The notes beneath the pieces are model-generated. The model was not told the origin of the DNA and did no database searches. It worked only from the letters and a program-made list of their open reading frames with translations. From assembly GCA_964247055.1 (NCBI GenBank), contig OZ176050.1, positions 2,418,001 through 2,482,000 on the forward strand: a DNA stretch of 64,000 nucleotides, written 5' to 3'. A program made the translations under genes and the position numbers. Positions 1 to 14,000 of the stretch are shown here, piece after piece (position 1 is the stretch's first letter; every line of letters begins with the position of its first letter). The stretch is from Paragordius varius. Lineage: Eukaryota > Nematomorpha.

Positions 1-183
1 ATCCAGTATTAATTTTTATACTGGCTGGTAAAATATGGGGTCGAGGGTTCTTTAACCCCAAATTTAGGAAAAAATGCTTGCGCTAGAACTTATTAAAAAC
101 ATTATCTTTTTAAATGCTTATTACAAAAGAAATATTAATAATTATAAAAAAGCTAAAAGATGGAAAAATAAAATATAATTTAC
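1..183. other. intron sequence of the Rac-like gene, 3' end missing
   Basis: The last visible exon of the minus-strand GTPase gene ends at 184 with a GT donor. No continuation of the Rac fold (the final helix and CAAX tail) is found down to position 1, so the last exon lies outside the window. Nothing else is recognised here. Confidence 0.6.
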
Positions 184-3063
184 TTGCGGCAATCCTTTTT
201 GCGTAAGTGCCGAACATTCCATATAATTTATGGCATGTAATCGTTGGGCCAACTTAAGCCCTTGTTCTTTCCTTACGGGTTCTTTCCCTTGGTGTGACAA
301 ATTTTCCAATATTTCAGCGTTTTCACGTAAATCTGTTTTAGTTCCTACATGCATATATAATAGCATAAAGGTTAAAAGTTAATTATTTCAATACAACATT
401 TTTAAATTAAGGCGTATTCGATTAAACTTAGCAAAACTTTTATAATTCTCATTAAATATTCTTGAAAATGAACGTGTTTTAAACATACCAGAATACATCA
501 TACATTTATTACGAAAAAAACCAATATTTATTTTTCTCTTGTATATATAATCGATATTTGCAAAAATATAAAATTCATATATGGGCGTATGCACTGTAAA
601 AATTATTAGAAAATTTAAAATATAATAAAATGACATCCAATAACTTTTATAGATATTAGCATAATTAATCCAAAATTATGGATTATGTATGTAGTGATTT
701 TCTTTTTTGCCTGTTTCTAAACGTTGAAAATGACTAAAGGCAATTCGAATTAATTATAAAAGTTAATAAAATGCGCTGTATATTAATCAAAAAAAATGTT
801 AACTTTAAAACATTTATATTAATTTATTCATTCTAAAATATATATAATAATTTATTTAAAATGAAAAAACTTTAAAAGAAAATAAAATCTAAATTATACC
901 GACAATAAGTATTGGTACATGCGGACAATGGTGACGGATTTCAGGGACCCATTTGGTGGAAACATTGTCGAACGAGGAAGGACTCACAACGCTAAAGCAC
1001 ACGATAAACACATCCGTCTAACAATCATATATATATATATAAATTTTAAGAATTGATTTTTAAATAGTAATATATATTATATAAAATTGTAAGAAAGCGA
1101 ACAAATGCCGCAAAATTTTTGGATATATCTGTATATCATTGATGTAAATCTTAGAAATCGCCTTTACACTTTTTGTGAGGTAATTAAATAAAAAATTGTC
1201 CCTCATAATTTAAAATTAGCGGACTAACGCCATATAATAAATAAATGCAATTATTCGATATGCAAAATTTTAATTTTATAACTAAATTTTCAAAACATAT
1301 TTTCAAAAATATGGAGGTGTATAATTAATAATTGAGATACTTTAACAAGCATTTATTGTGATGCTAAATTTGGCAGGTAACAGAATATCTGACAAGTATT
1401 TTAAAATAAATTTAAGTGATATTGCTAATCAAACTGTATATAAGCTTATACAAAGAGTCAGCAGGATTTTTATGCATATATCTAGAAATTTATATTGGTT
1501 TACAAAATTGCCAGGAATACGATCCCTTACCCATAATCGACTTATAGTTATAAAAAATAAAATAAAAAAATAAGTGTATTTAGTTTTTTATTTCCTTTTT
1601 AGAGAGTCTGACCCCGAATATTTCAGGTTTCAAAAACTAGTATTTACATACTTTATCTAAATATATGAGTCACTCAAAACATATAAACAAAGAAGTCATA
1701 AATTAGACACAACATGATTAAAAATTAAAACAAACTTCTTTTTCAACTTACTTGAGGATAAGAGAGTGGTCTCAATCTATCATAATCCTCTTGTCCAGCC
1801 GTGTCCCAAAGCCCAAGATTAATCGGTATATCGTCAACAATCATGGCTGCAGTGTAATTATCAAATCTAAATTCCATAAAATTGAAATTATTCACAAATT
1901 GAAGTTTCAAAATATTTTATTCACAAACAGAAAAAACCAGGTATTATTCTTATTTTTTAAAATGTAATTCTTTCGTTTTAATATATATCAAAATTAAAAA
2001 TGGTTATTTTGGAATTGTACTGAAAATTTTAGTTATTTTCTGTCAATGCTTTATTTTATAAGGTCTAATATTTATATATTGGACATTTTTTAGTTTTACA
2101 GGGGGAATAGAGAGAAAAAATCCATACTAATTAAAGTAATTGGGCAATGATGCAAAAAATTAAGCCTCTGATGAAAACATTTTGCAATTGTCATTAAGCT
2201 TTATACATTACATTGGATAACTAAATCTCAGGCAACTCTTATTTGCTAAGATAGAATCAATTGTTAAGAATAAATAAAAACGAAATTAATAGTTAAAAAG
2301 TGTTATGTTATATTAAATATTAAAAAATGAATAACCTAGATTAAAATTTAAAAATTGCTGGGACTAATTTTTTTCCCAAAAAATCTTTAAATTCATCTGC
2401 TGCGATATATCATACATAATAATAACTATTTTACTAAATTTAACCAAAAAAATATGCATCATTCATCAAGAATGTTTAATAGTTTAGTAATTATCACTTC
2501 ATAAAAAAACAAAAAAGAATATGAAGAAAACACGCAAAACAAATAATAAAGATGGGCAAAATTTAAAGATAAAAAATGCCAAAAGCGCAATTAGTAAGTA
2601 TGTTAAAAAACTTTAATTTTAAATAATATGTATTTTATAAAATACGTGATAAATTTATTTTTAATCCGATAGAACTAAATATATTTATGTAATTAAAAAC
2701 ATGTGTAAAAATAATATGTATTAGGAATACATAAATATTTAAAAGGAAGTATATAATTGATTTATAGGTTATTGAGATATAAAACCGTTTTTTTCAATAT
2801 ACATATATATATATATAAATAAGTTTAATGATATAATTTGTTTCGGTGTTGATAAAACAAAATAAAAATACAGGCATATCATAAAATTGCTCTAATAAAA
2901 AATTTATACCAAAAAATAATAAGTTTTGGATATATTTAAAATCTTACACCGTAGGAACGTATTCAAAGGGAAAAGAATCAGATGTGTATGATATTAGCAT
3001 GCAGGTTTTCCCCACTGTGCCATCCCCAACTACCACACATTTTATGGGCTTTCCCGTATGCAT
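184..3063 (-). CDS. Mtl: Rac-family small GTPase, Mig-2/Mtl-like (3' partial)
   Basis: Rho-family GTPase, a membrane-linked GTP switch that controls actin and cell migration. Four exons read on the minus strand: 2948-3063, 1752-1866, 900-1017 and 184-344. All have GT/AG borders, and the phases add up to 170 codons. Visible motifs are the P-loop GDGTVGKT, switch I with YVPTVFDNY, switch [27 protein letters not shown] (the guanine-binding TKxD) and ECSALT (SAK-like G5). The N-terminus [20 protein letters not shown] has Thr where Rac1 and Cdc42 have Ala, as in Mig-2/Mtl proteins recalled from memory. The third exon ([19 protein letters not shown]) is more Cdc42-like, so the subfamily is less certain than the family. 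The last ~25 residues with the prenylation box are outside the window. Introns of 555, 734 and 1081 bp hold no recognised gene. Confidence 0.93.
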
Positions 3064-3379
3064 AACTGTAATTTTGTTATCAAGTTTATCGCCTTTCCGT
3101 CTATATTTTATATTAATTAGAGTTTTTACAAAAAGTGGGTATCCTTGCTAACAGACCCATTTCGATGGTTCATGCGGTGTCAGAATAAAAAATGCGTTCC
3201 ATATGAAATAATGGTAGTAATGAAAGATAGAATACCAAATAAATACAAATGGTTCACACACATTTTGCTGAATAATATTTGTTGATGGAAGCTTAAAGTA
3301 TCCAAAAATCACTAAAATATACTATTTATAAAAAGCTAATAAAATGATATTGAAATATTAAATTATAAATACAAGATCG
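3064..3379. other. sequence upstream of the Rac-like gene
   Basis: This is the 5' flank of the minus-strand GTPase start codon. No convincing promoter motif or further exon was recognised. Confidence 0.4.
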
Positions 3380-5530
3380 GCAAATCTTAATTTTTGTACC
3401 CGTTTAAAAGGCGATTGCTAGCAATTCGATTCGAATTTAGGTAAAAAATGCCTAAAGACTATGTTTAGATCATATTTTCCAAAAACTAGTGATAGGGACA
3501 ATACCAATTTATGATTTATCCTAAAAGTAACATAAACACATAGTGTTCACAAAAATAATAAACTTATGAAATATATATTCCGATAGAAAAAGGTATCACG
3601 ATCATCACGGTGCTTTTGGTAAAGGCCCCTACGAGTTAAAAAGTAATTTACATTTTTAGGGTAAGGGATCAAATCGGATAATAGCAAAATTTGATATTTT
3701 TTTAAATTTATCTGAGCGCTAGAGGCTTACTTCCAGAGAATACATATCATATGCTATATATAAACAGTAAAAAAAAATTCAAAAACATTTATTTTTATAT
3801 GTGAGTTTAAGTTTTTTTGTTAGTTTTAAATGGCTATCCTCTTAACACATTCCATTATTAGTAGTTTTATATCCCAGAGCGGTTCGCAATAATCTTAAGT
3901 TTTGTAATTATTAAGCCAATTTTAAATATGGTTTCTTTAGCCTTTTAGGCGCATTATAAATTTTTTTTAAAAATTTAAAAAAACCCTTATCTCAATTTTG
4001 CCACTATTTTTTCTATAAATTTCAGGCCAATAAATGTGTATAATGGTATATTCAATAATTATCTATAAAATTCAGGCTACATTTTAATAACAAAATATAT
4101 ATTTTGATTTTAGATCAGTTGTTCGCTTGAAAGTGTTTTGGAGTTGTCTAAAAGCCACATAACTGTAAAAAACTTATGCTTTTTTATTATATACATTTGA
4201 TTAATGATAAATAAAATTGTAACTTAATCAACTTTCAAAATTGTAGTTTATTTACATTGAGCTATGGAATTTGACAACCCCAAAAGAGGACAAATGACAA
4301 AAATAATTAAGTGCTAGAATAAATGCAAAAATGCAGAGATTACGCGGAAAAAATTGCATGCTAAATTTTGGTACTAAAATATTTACAAAAAATTTCAAAT
4401 ATTCAATTTTTAGCAAATATATTTGAAGCGTATTTTATACAATTTGAGGGCATGATAGAAACGATAATGAAAACGCCTTACAATACAAAAATACTTTATC
4501 CATATAAAACTGAGTTCAAAATAGGAAGATAAAATGGTGAAATATTCTGATAGGAAAATGTATAAATATTATCATGGTGCTTTTGATGTTGGCCCTTACG
4601 AATGATTTAAAAAAATTATTTACGCTTACACAGACAAAAAAATAACCTGATAAAATATCTATATTCCGATAAGAAAATGTATAAGGATTATTATGGTGGC
4701 TTTGCCCCTTGCTGATTTGAGAAATTTATTTGCACTTTTTGGTGAGTCTATATCATAAAATGGTCGAGAATGCGCCGAACTCTTACGCTGTGTGCCAGAG
4801 TTCGACCCCAAAACTAAACAATTTTTCCATCATTACCATCAGTCCTATGGCAAGTATTAAAGCTTCTTCAAGTCCGGATACAGCTTCACTCTTAAAATTA
4901 GAAGGAAATAGGAGACTCTAAGCTTGATATTTATATTGTAAGAATACTAGCCCATTTTGCGAAAGCGAAAAAATTTGGGACTTTTGATGTCCAATCTAAA
5001 ATTAAAATCTTATTTTTTTCCTTTTTATATGTAATTTATGTAATATTTTTGTGCTAGTTTTTGGGATGCATTAAACTTTTTAAAAAAAATTATTCCTGAA
5101 AATATGCGCAAATTTTGCCATTTTGTGATATAGAGCAGTTACCAAAAAATGTAAACTTTCTTAAATCACGCTAAAAGCTCAAAACCAAACCATGATAATC
5201 CTGATAAAATTTTCTTTCAGAATATATTTAATGATTTTTTTTACCCCCAGATTTTAAACGCAGTGTTATGTTGTAATGCTCCATGTCAAAATAAAGCAAA
5301 ATTTGCATACATTTATTTAATAATATTTTTTTATGAAAGCTAAATGCTTAATTTCAAAAAATTTACAAATATATATCAAATATACCTATAAAAAGCAACA
5401 AAATTTTTAAATATTCTAATATGTTTGTTCTGAAAGTCTCAAATTTTTTTGCTCTTATAAAATGACCGATTCCTCTTAAAATCAAAACATTGTCGGGATT
5501 GCGCGATAAATAATTTTAATATATGTTATT
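3380..5530. repeat. diverged dispersed repeat, copy 1 (pairs with 32930-34144)
   Basis: Several blocks here recur in the same order in 32930-34144. Examples are the 'ccgata(a)g..aaggtatc/atgtata' block at about 3580, 4550 and 4670, the 'ggcatgat.gaaaacg' block near 4450 (partner about 33350), and the 'gcgcaaattttgcc...gagcag' block near 5110 (partner about 33895). Similarity by eye is patchy, as expected for an old repeat. Both copies are followed on the right by the TTAA-flanked MITE-like unit, so that unit may be the end of a longer element. No protein is recognised. Confidence 0.55.
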
Positions 5531-6060
5531 TTAACACTTGGATACACATTAATCTCGGTCCTTCGATTAAATTGGGGTGGTTGAATACCCTAGGCCTGTT
5601 TAAAATTAAACTATTTAAAAAATATGGAAGGAATTGAAACCATGGCAGATTGCGCTGATATAACATTTATAAACCGAAATATATAAAAAATATTCAAATA
5701 CTTGATATTACTTATTTTAAGCTAAAACCGAAAGGTAAAAATTTAGTGTGACACGTGGGCAATTATCATATCTAAAAATCATGCAAAACACTTTTTCTAT
5801 TTCTAACAATGTTAGATGTAATTTAAATAAAAAATTAGTTTAAATACCCTTGAAATTAAATGAAGACGATATTTTGCAAAATGGCGTCGAAGACATGGAA
5901 CTTTTTTTAACAAAATTTTATCAAGATATTTTGGCGTATTCACATAATTTTTATTAAAAAGATAAATTTCAATTGGGACCGGATACTCAGTAGTTTTTAA
6001 AAAATCATAAGTTAAATTTAGTCTGGGGTATTTATACCCCAATTTGAATCGAAATGTTGA
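5531..6060. mobile_element. TTAA-flanked MITE-like unit, copy 1
   Basis: It begins TTAACACTTGG and has an inner arm with TTCGATTAAATTGGGGT. It ends with the inverse TACCCCAATTTGAATC followed by a decayed AATGTTGA (TTAA changed to TTGA). The interior matches the copies at 34145-34707 and 44563-45102, including the 'atggaaggaat.gaaaccat' and 'agatgtaatttaaataaa' blocks. A TTAA target and short inverted ends suggest a piggyBac-type non-autonomous element. This superfamily call is an inference from the termini only. Confidence 0.65.
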
Positions 6061-6229
6061 TAGCAAAAAATATTATTTAAAATATGCAATTTATTTTATT
6101 CAAAAATCAATTTTTAGCAAAAACTATCCACATATGTGGAATTTTTCAAAACATTACTTAACAGCTATGATCGCATAGGAATTTTAAAACGGTGCATTCA
6201 TACTAATATATTGTTTAATTGGGGGGAAA

Positions 6230-7070
6230 AATAGATTCTAAAAATTATTTTTGTGGATTTTGTTTTTTTTAAAAAAATGGCAAATTACGGGGGAAGCAGG
6301 TAAAAAGAGGGCATAGATTTAAAAAAGCGAGCCGACTATGTTCGGCTCAATCAAAAATAAGTAAAAAACCCATATGATATTTAATCCAACACGTTCTTCG
6401 AAATTGTCTCAAAGACACGATTATGGACTTATTTTCAAAAAAAAACCTGTTTTTCACACGCAGTGGGCATTGTCGGGGCATTCATTAATAATTATATTTT
6501 TTAGATATTGGATTTGAATGGGTCTACCGGTTTTCCGGAATCAGATCATTAAAGCCACATGACGGATCAGTTTTTAGCGATAGCTCCTTACCCAGCAGCT
6601 ATCATCAAAGAAATGCTTGACTAAAATTTGTGCCTTTTAACAGGGATTACATGGAATCCCTTGGCTAAAAATAGAATCAAAAAATTATTTTTGTGGACTT
6701 TGTTTTTTAGAAAAAATGGCAGTTTACGGGGGGAGAGGGTAAAAAAAAGGCTAAATTAATAATGCAAGCCGACTATGTTCGGCGTAATAGAAAATAAGTA
6801 AACAAAAATCATATTGAAATTGAATGCTCCAACACGTCTTCGGAAAATTGAAAGACACGATTTTTGTGGGCTTGTTTTCAAAAAAAAACTTGTTTTTCAC
6901 ACGGAGTGGACCCGAACTGGGGGCATATTTCAAAAAAATGGCGAAGCTAGTCGGGGCATTCATTAATGATTATATTTTTTCGATGTTTGGATTTGAATGG
7001 GTCTACCGGTTTTCCGGAAATAGATCACAAAGCGACCACTTTCCATTTTTTTAAATATATAGATCAAAGT
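6230..7070 (+). repeat. two units of the ~470-bp repeat family ending in 'ataaatatatagat'
   Basis: About two tandem units are seen with the blocks 'ctccttacccagcagctatc' (near 6590), 'tttgttttttagaaaaaatg', 'ccgactatgttcggc', 'cattgtcggggcattcatta' and 'gggtctaccggttttccgga'. They close with the family end at about 7050-7066. The same unit forms the 13-copy array at 49521-55710 and the arms of the foldback element at 28838-31566. Short open frames here follow the repeat and are not thought to be genes. Confidence 0.75.
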
Positions 7071-8097
7071 CTTTGTTAATGCTTAAAACTGTATATTTAA
7101 TAATTTATGGCTAATTAACCTGTTTAAATTGGGTAGATACAAATATTTTTTAGAAAAACTCTGCTAATATTTTTGAACAATTGGTAAAATAAATTGTGTT
7201 TTTTTATAAAAATTCACCAAATTTTTAGGAAAATTAACATTTAATTGAAATTCTGAAAGCGGTAGAATTGTTCAGCATCATCAAATTATATAGAAATGTT
7301 TTTATAATAAAATAAAGCTTTTTTACCGTTTTCATCATGAGTAGGAAGAAAGCTTAATTTTGATAAAAATTAAATTTAAAAATGTATGCTGTTTTAAGAT
7401 ACATTTTGAGTAGTTAACAAAATTTGTCTTGTATTAAAAATTTTTATCCAGCGATTTCATCATTTTAAGAAAATAAGCCATTTTATAAGACTGATAATAT
7501 TTTGGACCTTCAAAATCCAAATAAATAAAAAATTATTAAAAATATTGTTTTGTTTTTTAGTTGGATTCATAATTTTAAGGATTTTTTTAAAATATTGCTT
7601 TTAGCAAAAAAATTTGTTTAACAAATATGAGCAAATTTGTTTTTGATATGAAGCACTCATCAACAAAGTGTAAATTACTTTCTTACATAACTCGCATGGG
7701 TAAAAACCAAAAGCCTAATATAATCCTGATTTTTATATTATATATATATATATATTTCACCAGGATATTTTTTATACTACGACGCAGTTTTATCGCGCAG
7801 TCACGGATTTATAATTTTATTTATAAATCTTGCTTGCTTTGATAATAAAATCGTTAATTCCGCCCTCTTTGCGATTTTTTGATTAGTGGTTATCACAAGG
7901 ATGTATCTAAGAAAATCTAAATTCGTATATTTTTTTATGTAGAATGCATTATTTACGATTTGATTTACTTTTAAAAAACGTTATGAATTTGGCCAAGCTA
8001 TTTAAAACATTTTGAAAAGGCGCCTCTTTTTAATATACAACATATGTTACACTAAATCCATCGTTCGGCGCTAATTTAAATTTTTAAAATTTAGCGC
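7071..8097. other. 5' flank of the cotransporter gene
   Basis: AT-rich sequence with weak similarity around 7250-7350 to 33500-33600 (the 'agcatcatcaaat...tttttata' block), so part of it belongs to the dispersed repeat. The bases before the start codon at 8098 read like a splice acceptor (aatttag, then CGC-ATG). A 5' untranslated exon further upstream is therefore possible, but it was not found. Confidence 0.4.
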
Positions 8098-11000
8098 ATG
8101 GACCCTTTAATTCAAGATGAATCAAAGGGTAAAATTGATTCGAAAGATCCCCCCAATAAATCTAATTCAAGATTTGATGTGCAAAGCATTGAAGAACAAA
8201 ATAGCGATTTGAATGTGTCCAGTTCACCAGAACACGCTGTAACATCCAAAAATACTTTATCTATTTCTCCGGATAATACATACACAAATGTTAGTTTCAA
8301 CGCTAATGACGAATATCATGGCAATAGCAGTAATCATTCCAATTCTGGTCCGGAAGATACAATAACTCCTTTACCAACAAAAATAGACAGTCCTAAATCG
8401 ACTAAAAGCAAACATGTTCATATGAATCAAGTTGAATTACTCCCTGGTATGGAAAAAAATAGGGAGAGTTATTCCAGGAAAAAAATTTCTACGTTCGAAA
8501 TGCTCCCTACCGCAGCTCATTACAAAAACATTTTTTCATTCAAGGAACGGGGCGGACGCCCAAGCCTATCTGAATTACATGGCACACGTTCTGTCGTAGA
8601 CGAGGAATATGGAACATCGGCTATTGAAGTTAATTTCTAAAAATATTTTATCATTTATAATCATAATTTTATAAATAATCATTAACTTTGAAACATTAAA
8701 TTTGTTTTGTAACCCAGTTATGGGGTTTACCTGAATCTATCCAAGCAAATTTAATATACTATAAACTTATTTGTAGTGTTGTTAATTAATTATAAAATAA
8801 TTGATATTTTTTCATTACCTTTCATATTTGTGATCAATAACTTTTTTCTATTGTGCTTAAATTGAACGTGTCTTTAGGCGTATAAATATAAAAATATTAA
8901 AATCAAATATATACTAATAATAAATAAGCTATATAAAAAAATTGGAATATATATTTGATAATTAGGAAAAAACGGTGGCTGCAATCGTTTCGGAAAAAGA
9001 AATGGGAATTTCCCAAGGCCCCAAATTTGGCTGGATCAAAGGAGTTTTGGTAAGACTTAGTAGTTATCGATCGACCAAATTCGCTCTTACTTTTGAATCG
9101 CATTATCAATTTTAATTCTTAAAAAAATAATTTTTCAACTAAAATAGCTACCCTTGTAATGTTAAGAAAAATATTATCAATTTTTCCATGAAAATACTCA
9201 TTACTGTTTTAATATTTATTTTGGAAAAGAGTTTGTAATAACTTGTTGAATGAGAAATATTTTCATGTAATAAATAATTTTCTGTTTTAAGATTCGATGT
9301 TTACTCAATATATGGGGCGTTATGCTGTTTTTGCGTTTGTCTTGGATGGTGGGTCAGGCTGGCATAGGTATTTCATTTTTTTATACAATAATTTTATTTT
9401 GGAGGTGGCCAATAGGCAGCCCTCTGAAACATTGTTTGCGGCCCGCGAAAAATTTGGAAATTTTTTATCAGCAAGTATCTGCTCATAAAATTTAAGTAAA
9501 ATTATTTTTATACAAATATTGTAAAAAGTCTATCCAATTGGTAACGAACTAATGATCGTTATTGTGTTTGTATTTTTCAGTCTGTCTGATGTTTAAAATC
9601 TAATAAATATTTATAAAAGCCCATATATATTACTAATGCGGCCCGCGAAGCGATTTGTGTTGGGCACTCCTGCTTTAAAGTATAATTTTAGTTAATAAGT
9701 CAATTAAATTATTATTAAATCTAAACCTTATATGTAAAAAGGCAAATATTTTAGTTATTTAATTTTATTTAATATTATAAGCTTTTAGGTTAGGAAAAAA
9801 GATAATCGTATAGGTTGTAAAGAAAAAATCAACTAAAATAAGCTATTCTATATAAAATATATTAGTCATTGTTCTGTCTTAATTTATATCTAAAAGTTCT
9901 CCAACATATTATAAGGTGAGGTGTGGTCAATTTTTGTAATATCCGGAAAATATTATACAAAATTATTACACCTAATTTCGTGTCTGTTGATAATAATAAT
10001 AAATTCAAAAATTGTTTATCATATTAACGTCATTTTCTGTCATTAGTTTCACAACTATTTATTTATATTTTAATAATAACCTTGACATCATGATCCTACG
10101 AAACGTAATAATTATTTATTTATTACTAAAAAAATATATTTTTTTTCTCGATATTTATAGTTTAAATAATAATATTTTGTAAGGAAAAAAAATGGTTTAA
10201 GGCTTTTTTGGACGTATAATCGCTTTCTCACTCACTCTCTTATTTGTACCGCAAAATATTTATTTTATTATAGAGATATGAATTGATTTATTTTTATTAT
10301 ATAAATGTGATTTGCTTAATTCATAATATAAATATATCATTTATTGTTACTTATTAGCTTTAAACGCCTTATATATATATTTATAAATATTTATAATCAA
10401 AATGTAATAGATTATTAAATTACACTATGTGTTTAAATAACAATTTGATCAAGTATGAAAAATAAAAATTAGTGCAAAGATTGATTAAAATACCTCGTTA
10501 TTTATTCATTTATTTTAAAAGTAAATCTATAATTAAGTTTATATGTTAAATGATTTTCTTATAACCACCTTTATATTGAAAATAGCACATTAATATTTTG
10601 AATAGGAAAATGTAAAATAACTAAACTTTATATTTTAAAAAAATATTTTTTTAGAAAAAATATATTTTTTTAGGTTTATCAACAGTGATTGTGATAATCT
10701 CAGATGTGGTTATTGTAATTACAGCAATGTCTATGGCTGCCATTTGTACGAACGGAGAAATTAAAGGAGGTTTAAACTCTCTTTCTTTTGTGTTTTAATC
10801 ACACCTTAATATTAATTGGATTTTTGAAAAAATATTATCCGCAAAGTCTAAACAATGATTTTACAAAATATTTGATATATAAATGGTGTTTAAGTTAGCC
10901 ACTATCTATATATACCATTTACAGTTCAAATCCACCCTCGAACAATTCAAATTCACCCTAAAAATAAATTATATGTTCTCGAACTAATATAACTCATTAT

Positions 11001-14000
11001 CAATATGAAATATATCTTTATGGCATAGTTTATTATTTTTTCAATATTATATTGATTTTAAACGTAATTTTATTTTTTAAAAATAGAAAAATATAGGTAA
11101 TTTTTAATCTTAAAAAACACATAATTTATTTGAGGGTGAATTTGAATTGTTTTAGGGTGGATTTGAACTGTAAATGGTATATTTACTATTTTCTTTAACT
11201 CTTTTTTTGACCAATAAATATCTAAAACTATAGGAGGTGCTTACTACATGTTATCACGGAGTTTGGGACCCGAATTTGGTGGAGCTATTGGAATTATTTT
11301 TTCAATGGCAAATGCTGTCAGCATGTCTATGAACGTGGTCGGTTTGTCCGAAACTATTGTTGATTTAATGCAAGTCAAACACACACCTACACTATTTTAT
11401 AATAATTTTTAGTTAATTTTGGTGAATTCGTAGATATTTTATGGGCGCTTTATTTATGAAAAAATGATATTTATGCGAAAAAAAGATTTAAATTTTTGTT
11501 TGGTTAGTGTTATAAAATAATTAAGATTTAAAATTTTAAATTTTCTCTTAGATTTTTGATAAATTAATCAGTTTATCGCCAATTTTTTGGTTAGTTTTTG
11601 TTTGTAACTAAATCGTCTTTCATATCTAAAGAATGGCTGAAATATATGAAATAATAATAAAATTTGTCCATTAAGGTCACAAATCTCTTATGACTTATAG
11701 TTTTTACTATATTTTTTTATTTATCCTTGGATCCTAAAAAATATATTTTAGACTTATTTAAAATTTTATTAATACAATAAAATAATGCGTAAATTTAAAA
11801 GGATTTTTTATTTTTTTATAGAGATATAGCGGTTCTACCCATGGAATTAGTGCAGTTAATTGGGTCAGAATTATTGGTGTTTTAGTTGCTTTCCTTTTGC
11901 TCGGAATAGTTATGGCTGGATTGGAATGGGAAACTAAGGTATCATTACTAGTTATAAATGCTTAAAAATTATTTAGATATATTATTTTTTAATAAATTCG
12001 CATACCACGAATTAAATTAAATGAAAATACAGTGTATTTGTTTATAAAAAACAATTTTTTTAACTTTATTTTTTTATATTATCTCATTGGGTAGCGAAAT
12101 AAGGATTAGAGATGAAAAATGCTTTTGTTTATAAAAGATTTCCTTTTTTAATTAAAAAAAACTATTTTAAATATTATTTAAACAATTCACATACAAATTT
12201 CAATTTCACAAAAGGCACAAATGGGTTTCTTAGTCCTGCTATTGGCTTCTTTCGCAAGTTATTTTGTTGGAACATTCCTCAGACCATCGCTAATTAAACG
12301 CGCCCGAGGTGTCATCGGATATAATAGTATTAAAATAAATTTTTTTGATACGTAAATTTACAAAATTGGTTATTAATAAATATTCAAATTAAATTATTTA
12401 ATTTCTATGCCTTTTTACGAAATATTAATTTTGTTATTTATGTAACTTAACAATTACATTTATATGTATATTAAAAGGTCGATTATTCCGTGAAAACTTT
12501 AGGCCTGCATTCAAAGGCGAAACATTCTTTTCAGTTTTTGCGATTTTCTTTCCATCATTTACCGGGTTTTTGGCTGGTTGTAACATATCAGGCGATCTTA
12601 AGGTAAAATTTATAGTTTCTTATTTTAATATTTATTATGATATAAAGAAGTTAATCCTCCTTTGTGAAATGCCTTTGAATAATGTTTATGAGGCAAAAAC
12701 CGTTTTTTATTAATAGCAATTATTTATTCATATAAAAATATATTTTTATAAGATATATCTGTGATTAAATTAGTAAATATCAAAAAAACTTGTTTGATAA
12801 TTTTAACCCCCCTAAACCTTATTAAACTTGAAAGCGCATAATTTTATATCCCCTATATAAGTATTTTTCACTATTGCATTATTTTATTTTAACGGCAACA
12901 GTAGTTAATATATAGCTTAACAATAAATATCCTGTTTTTTTGTCAAATTTTATCCTCAGACCCATATTTTTTACCTATAAAGATGAGGTTTTAGATGCAT
13001 ATAATAATTAATCTTACTATCAAATTTAATAAGAATGCTCAAGTAGCCATACCCAAAGGCACATTTTGGGCCATTTTCATTACATCCCTGTCGTATTTGT
13101 TAATGGCATGGGCTTTTGGTTTCACCATTTTACGTCAAGCTACAGGAAATATAAATGATCTTTTTGTCAATCGAAATGCTTCCTCAGGGCCGCAAAATCT
13201 ACTCCCCACATCTCAAATAATTTTACCAAATAGTGCTTTAAGATCGTGCACAGGTTTTTCCACAAATGGAAATGGCACATCTACCTGTAAATATGGACTA
13301 ATTAATGATTATCAGGTATGTGAAAGTGGATATATATAGCATTTTTTGGAATAATTTAAATTTACATTTAGTATTTTACTGGATATGGCTTGGTTTGCTT
13401 TAATTTTTTGTAGTGTTTGTATTTAATAAAAACGGTAGAGACTTTATATATGTTATCAAAATTTATCACTCTGAGATTCAAATGGAAATATCTTTGTAAT
13501 ACTTAAATAGAAAAGATTTGTAATTTTAAGTTAATAAGATAAACTCATTTTACATAGACCTAAAAGCGTATTTTATCGTTAATTATTTTACTGATAATAT
13601 TTAATTAAATTTAATAATATTTGAGTCAAGATTAATTTAAAACCAACATTATTGGTTTTAATTATTTTTAAAATAGCTTTTTTGTAGTAAAAACAAAATT
13701 ATACAGATAAAACTTAACAAATGTTTTTTTTTAAAAAAAACACAACCTTAACCTACAATTTTTCCACATAAAGTAATTATTTAACAATTTAAATTACAAA
13801 TAGAGTCGAATAACAATTTAGGTTTTCCTGTTAGTTTCAAAAAATGGTTCCTTTTTAATAAAAATATTTTTGTTTTAACAATTAAACTATATTTATTAGG
13901 CTGCAGAACTACAATCCGCATTTGGTCCTCTTATAACGATTGGTATTTTTGCTGCTTGTTTATCTTCTGCTATCGCTTCCCTTGAAGGGGCTGCCAAAGT

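Noticed and set aside
388-636. 82-codon minus-strand frame
   Set aside because: It lies in the Rac-like intron. Its composition is that of AT-rich chance frames and no family is recognised.
2521-2593. possible plus-strand first exon ([12 protein letters not shown]...) followed by GTAAGT
   Set aside because: It is short, lysine/asparagine-rich as expected in AT-rich DNA, and lies in an intron of the Rac-like gene. No downstream exon was found.
5812-6066. 84-codon minus-strand frame
   Set aside because: It lies across the end of a TTAA MITE-like unit and is broken in the other copies.
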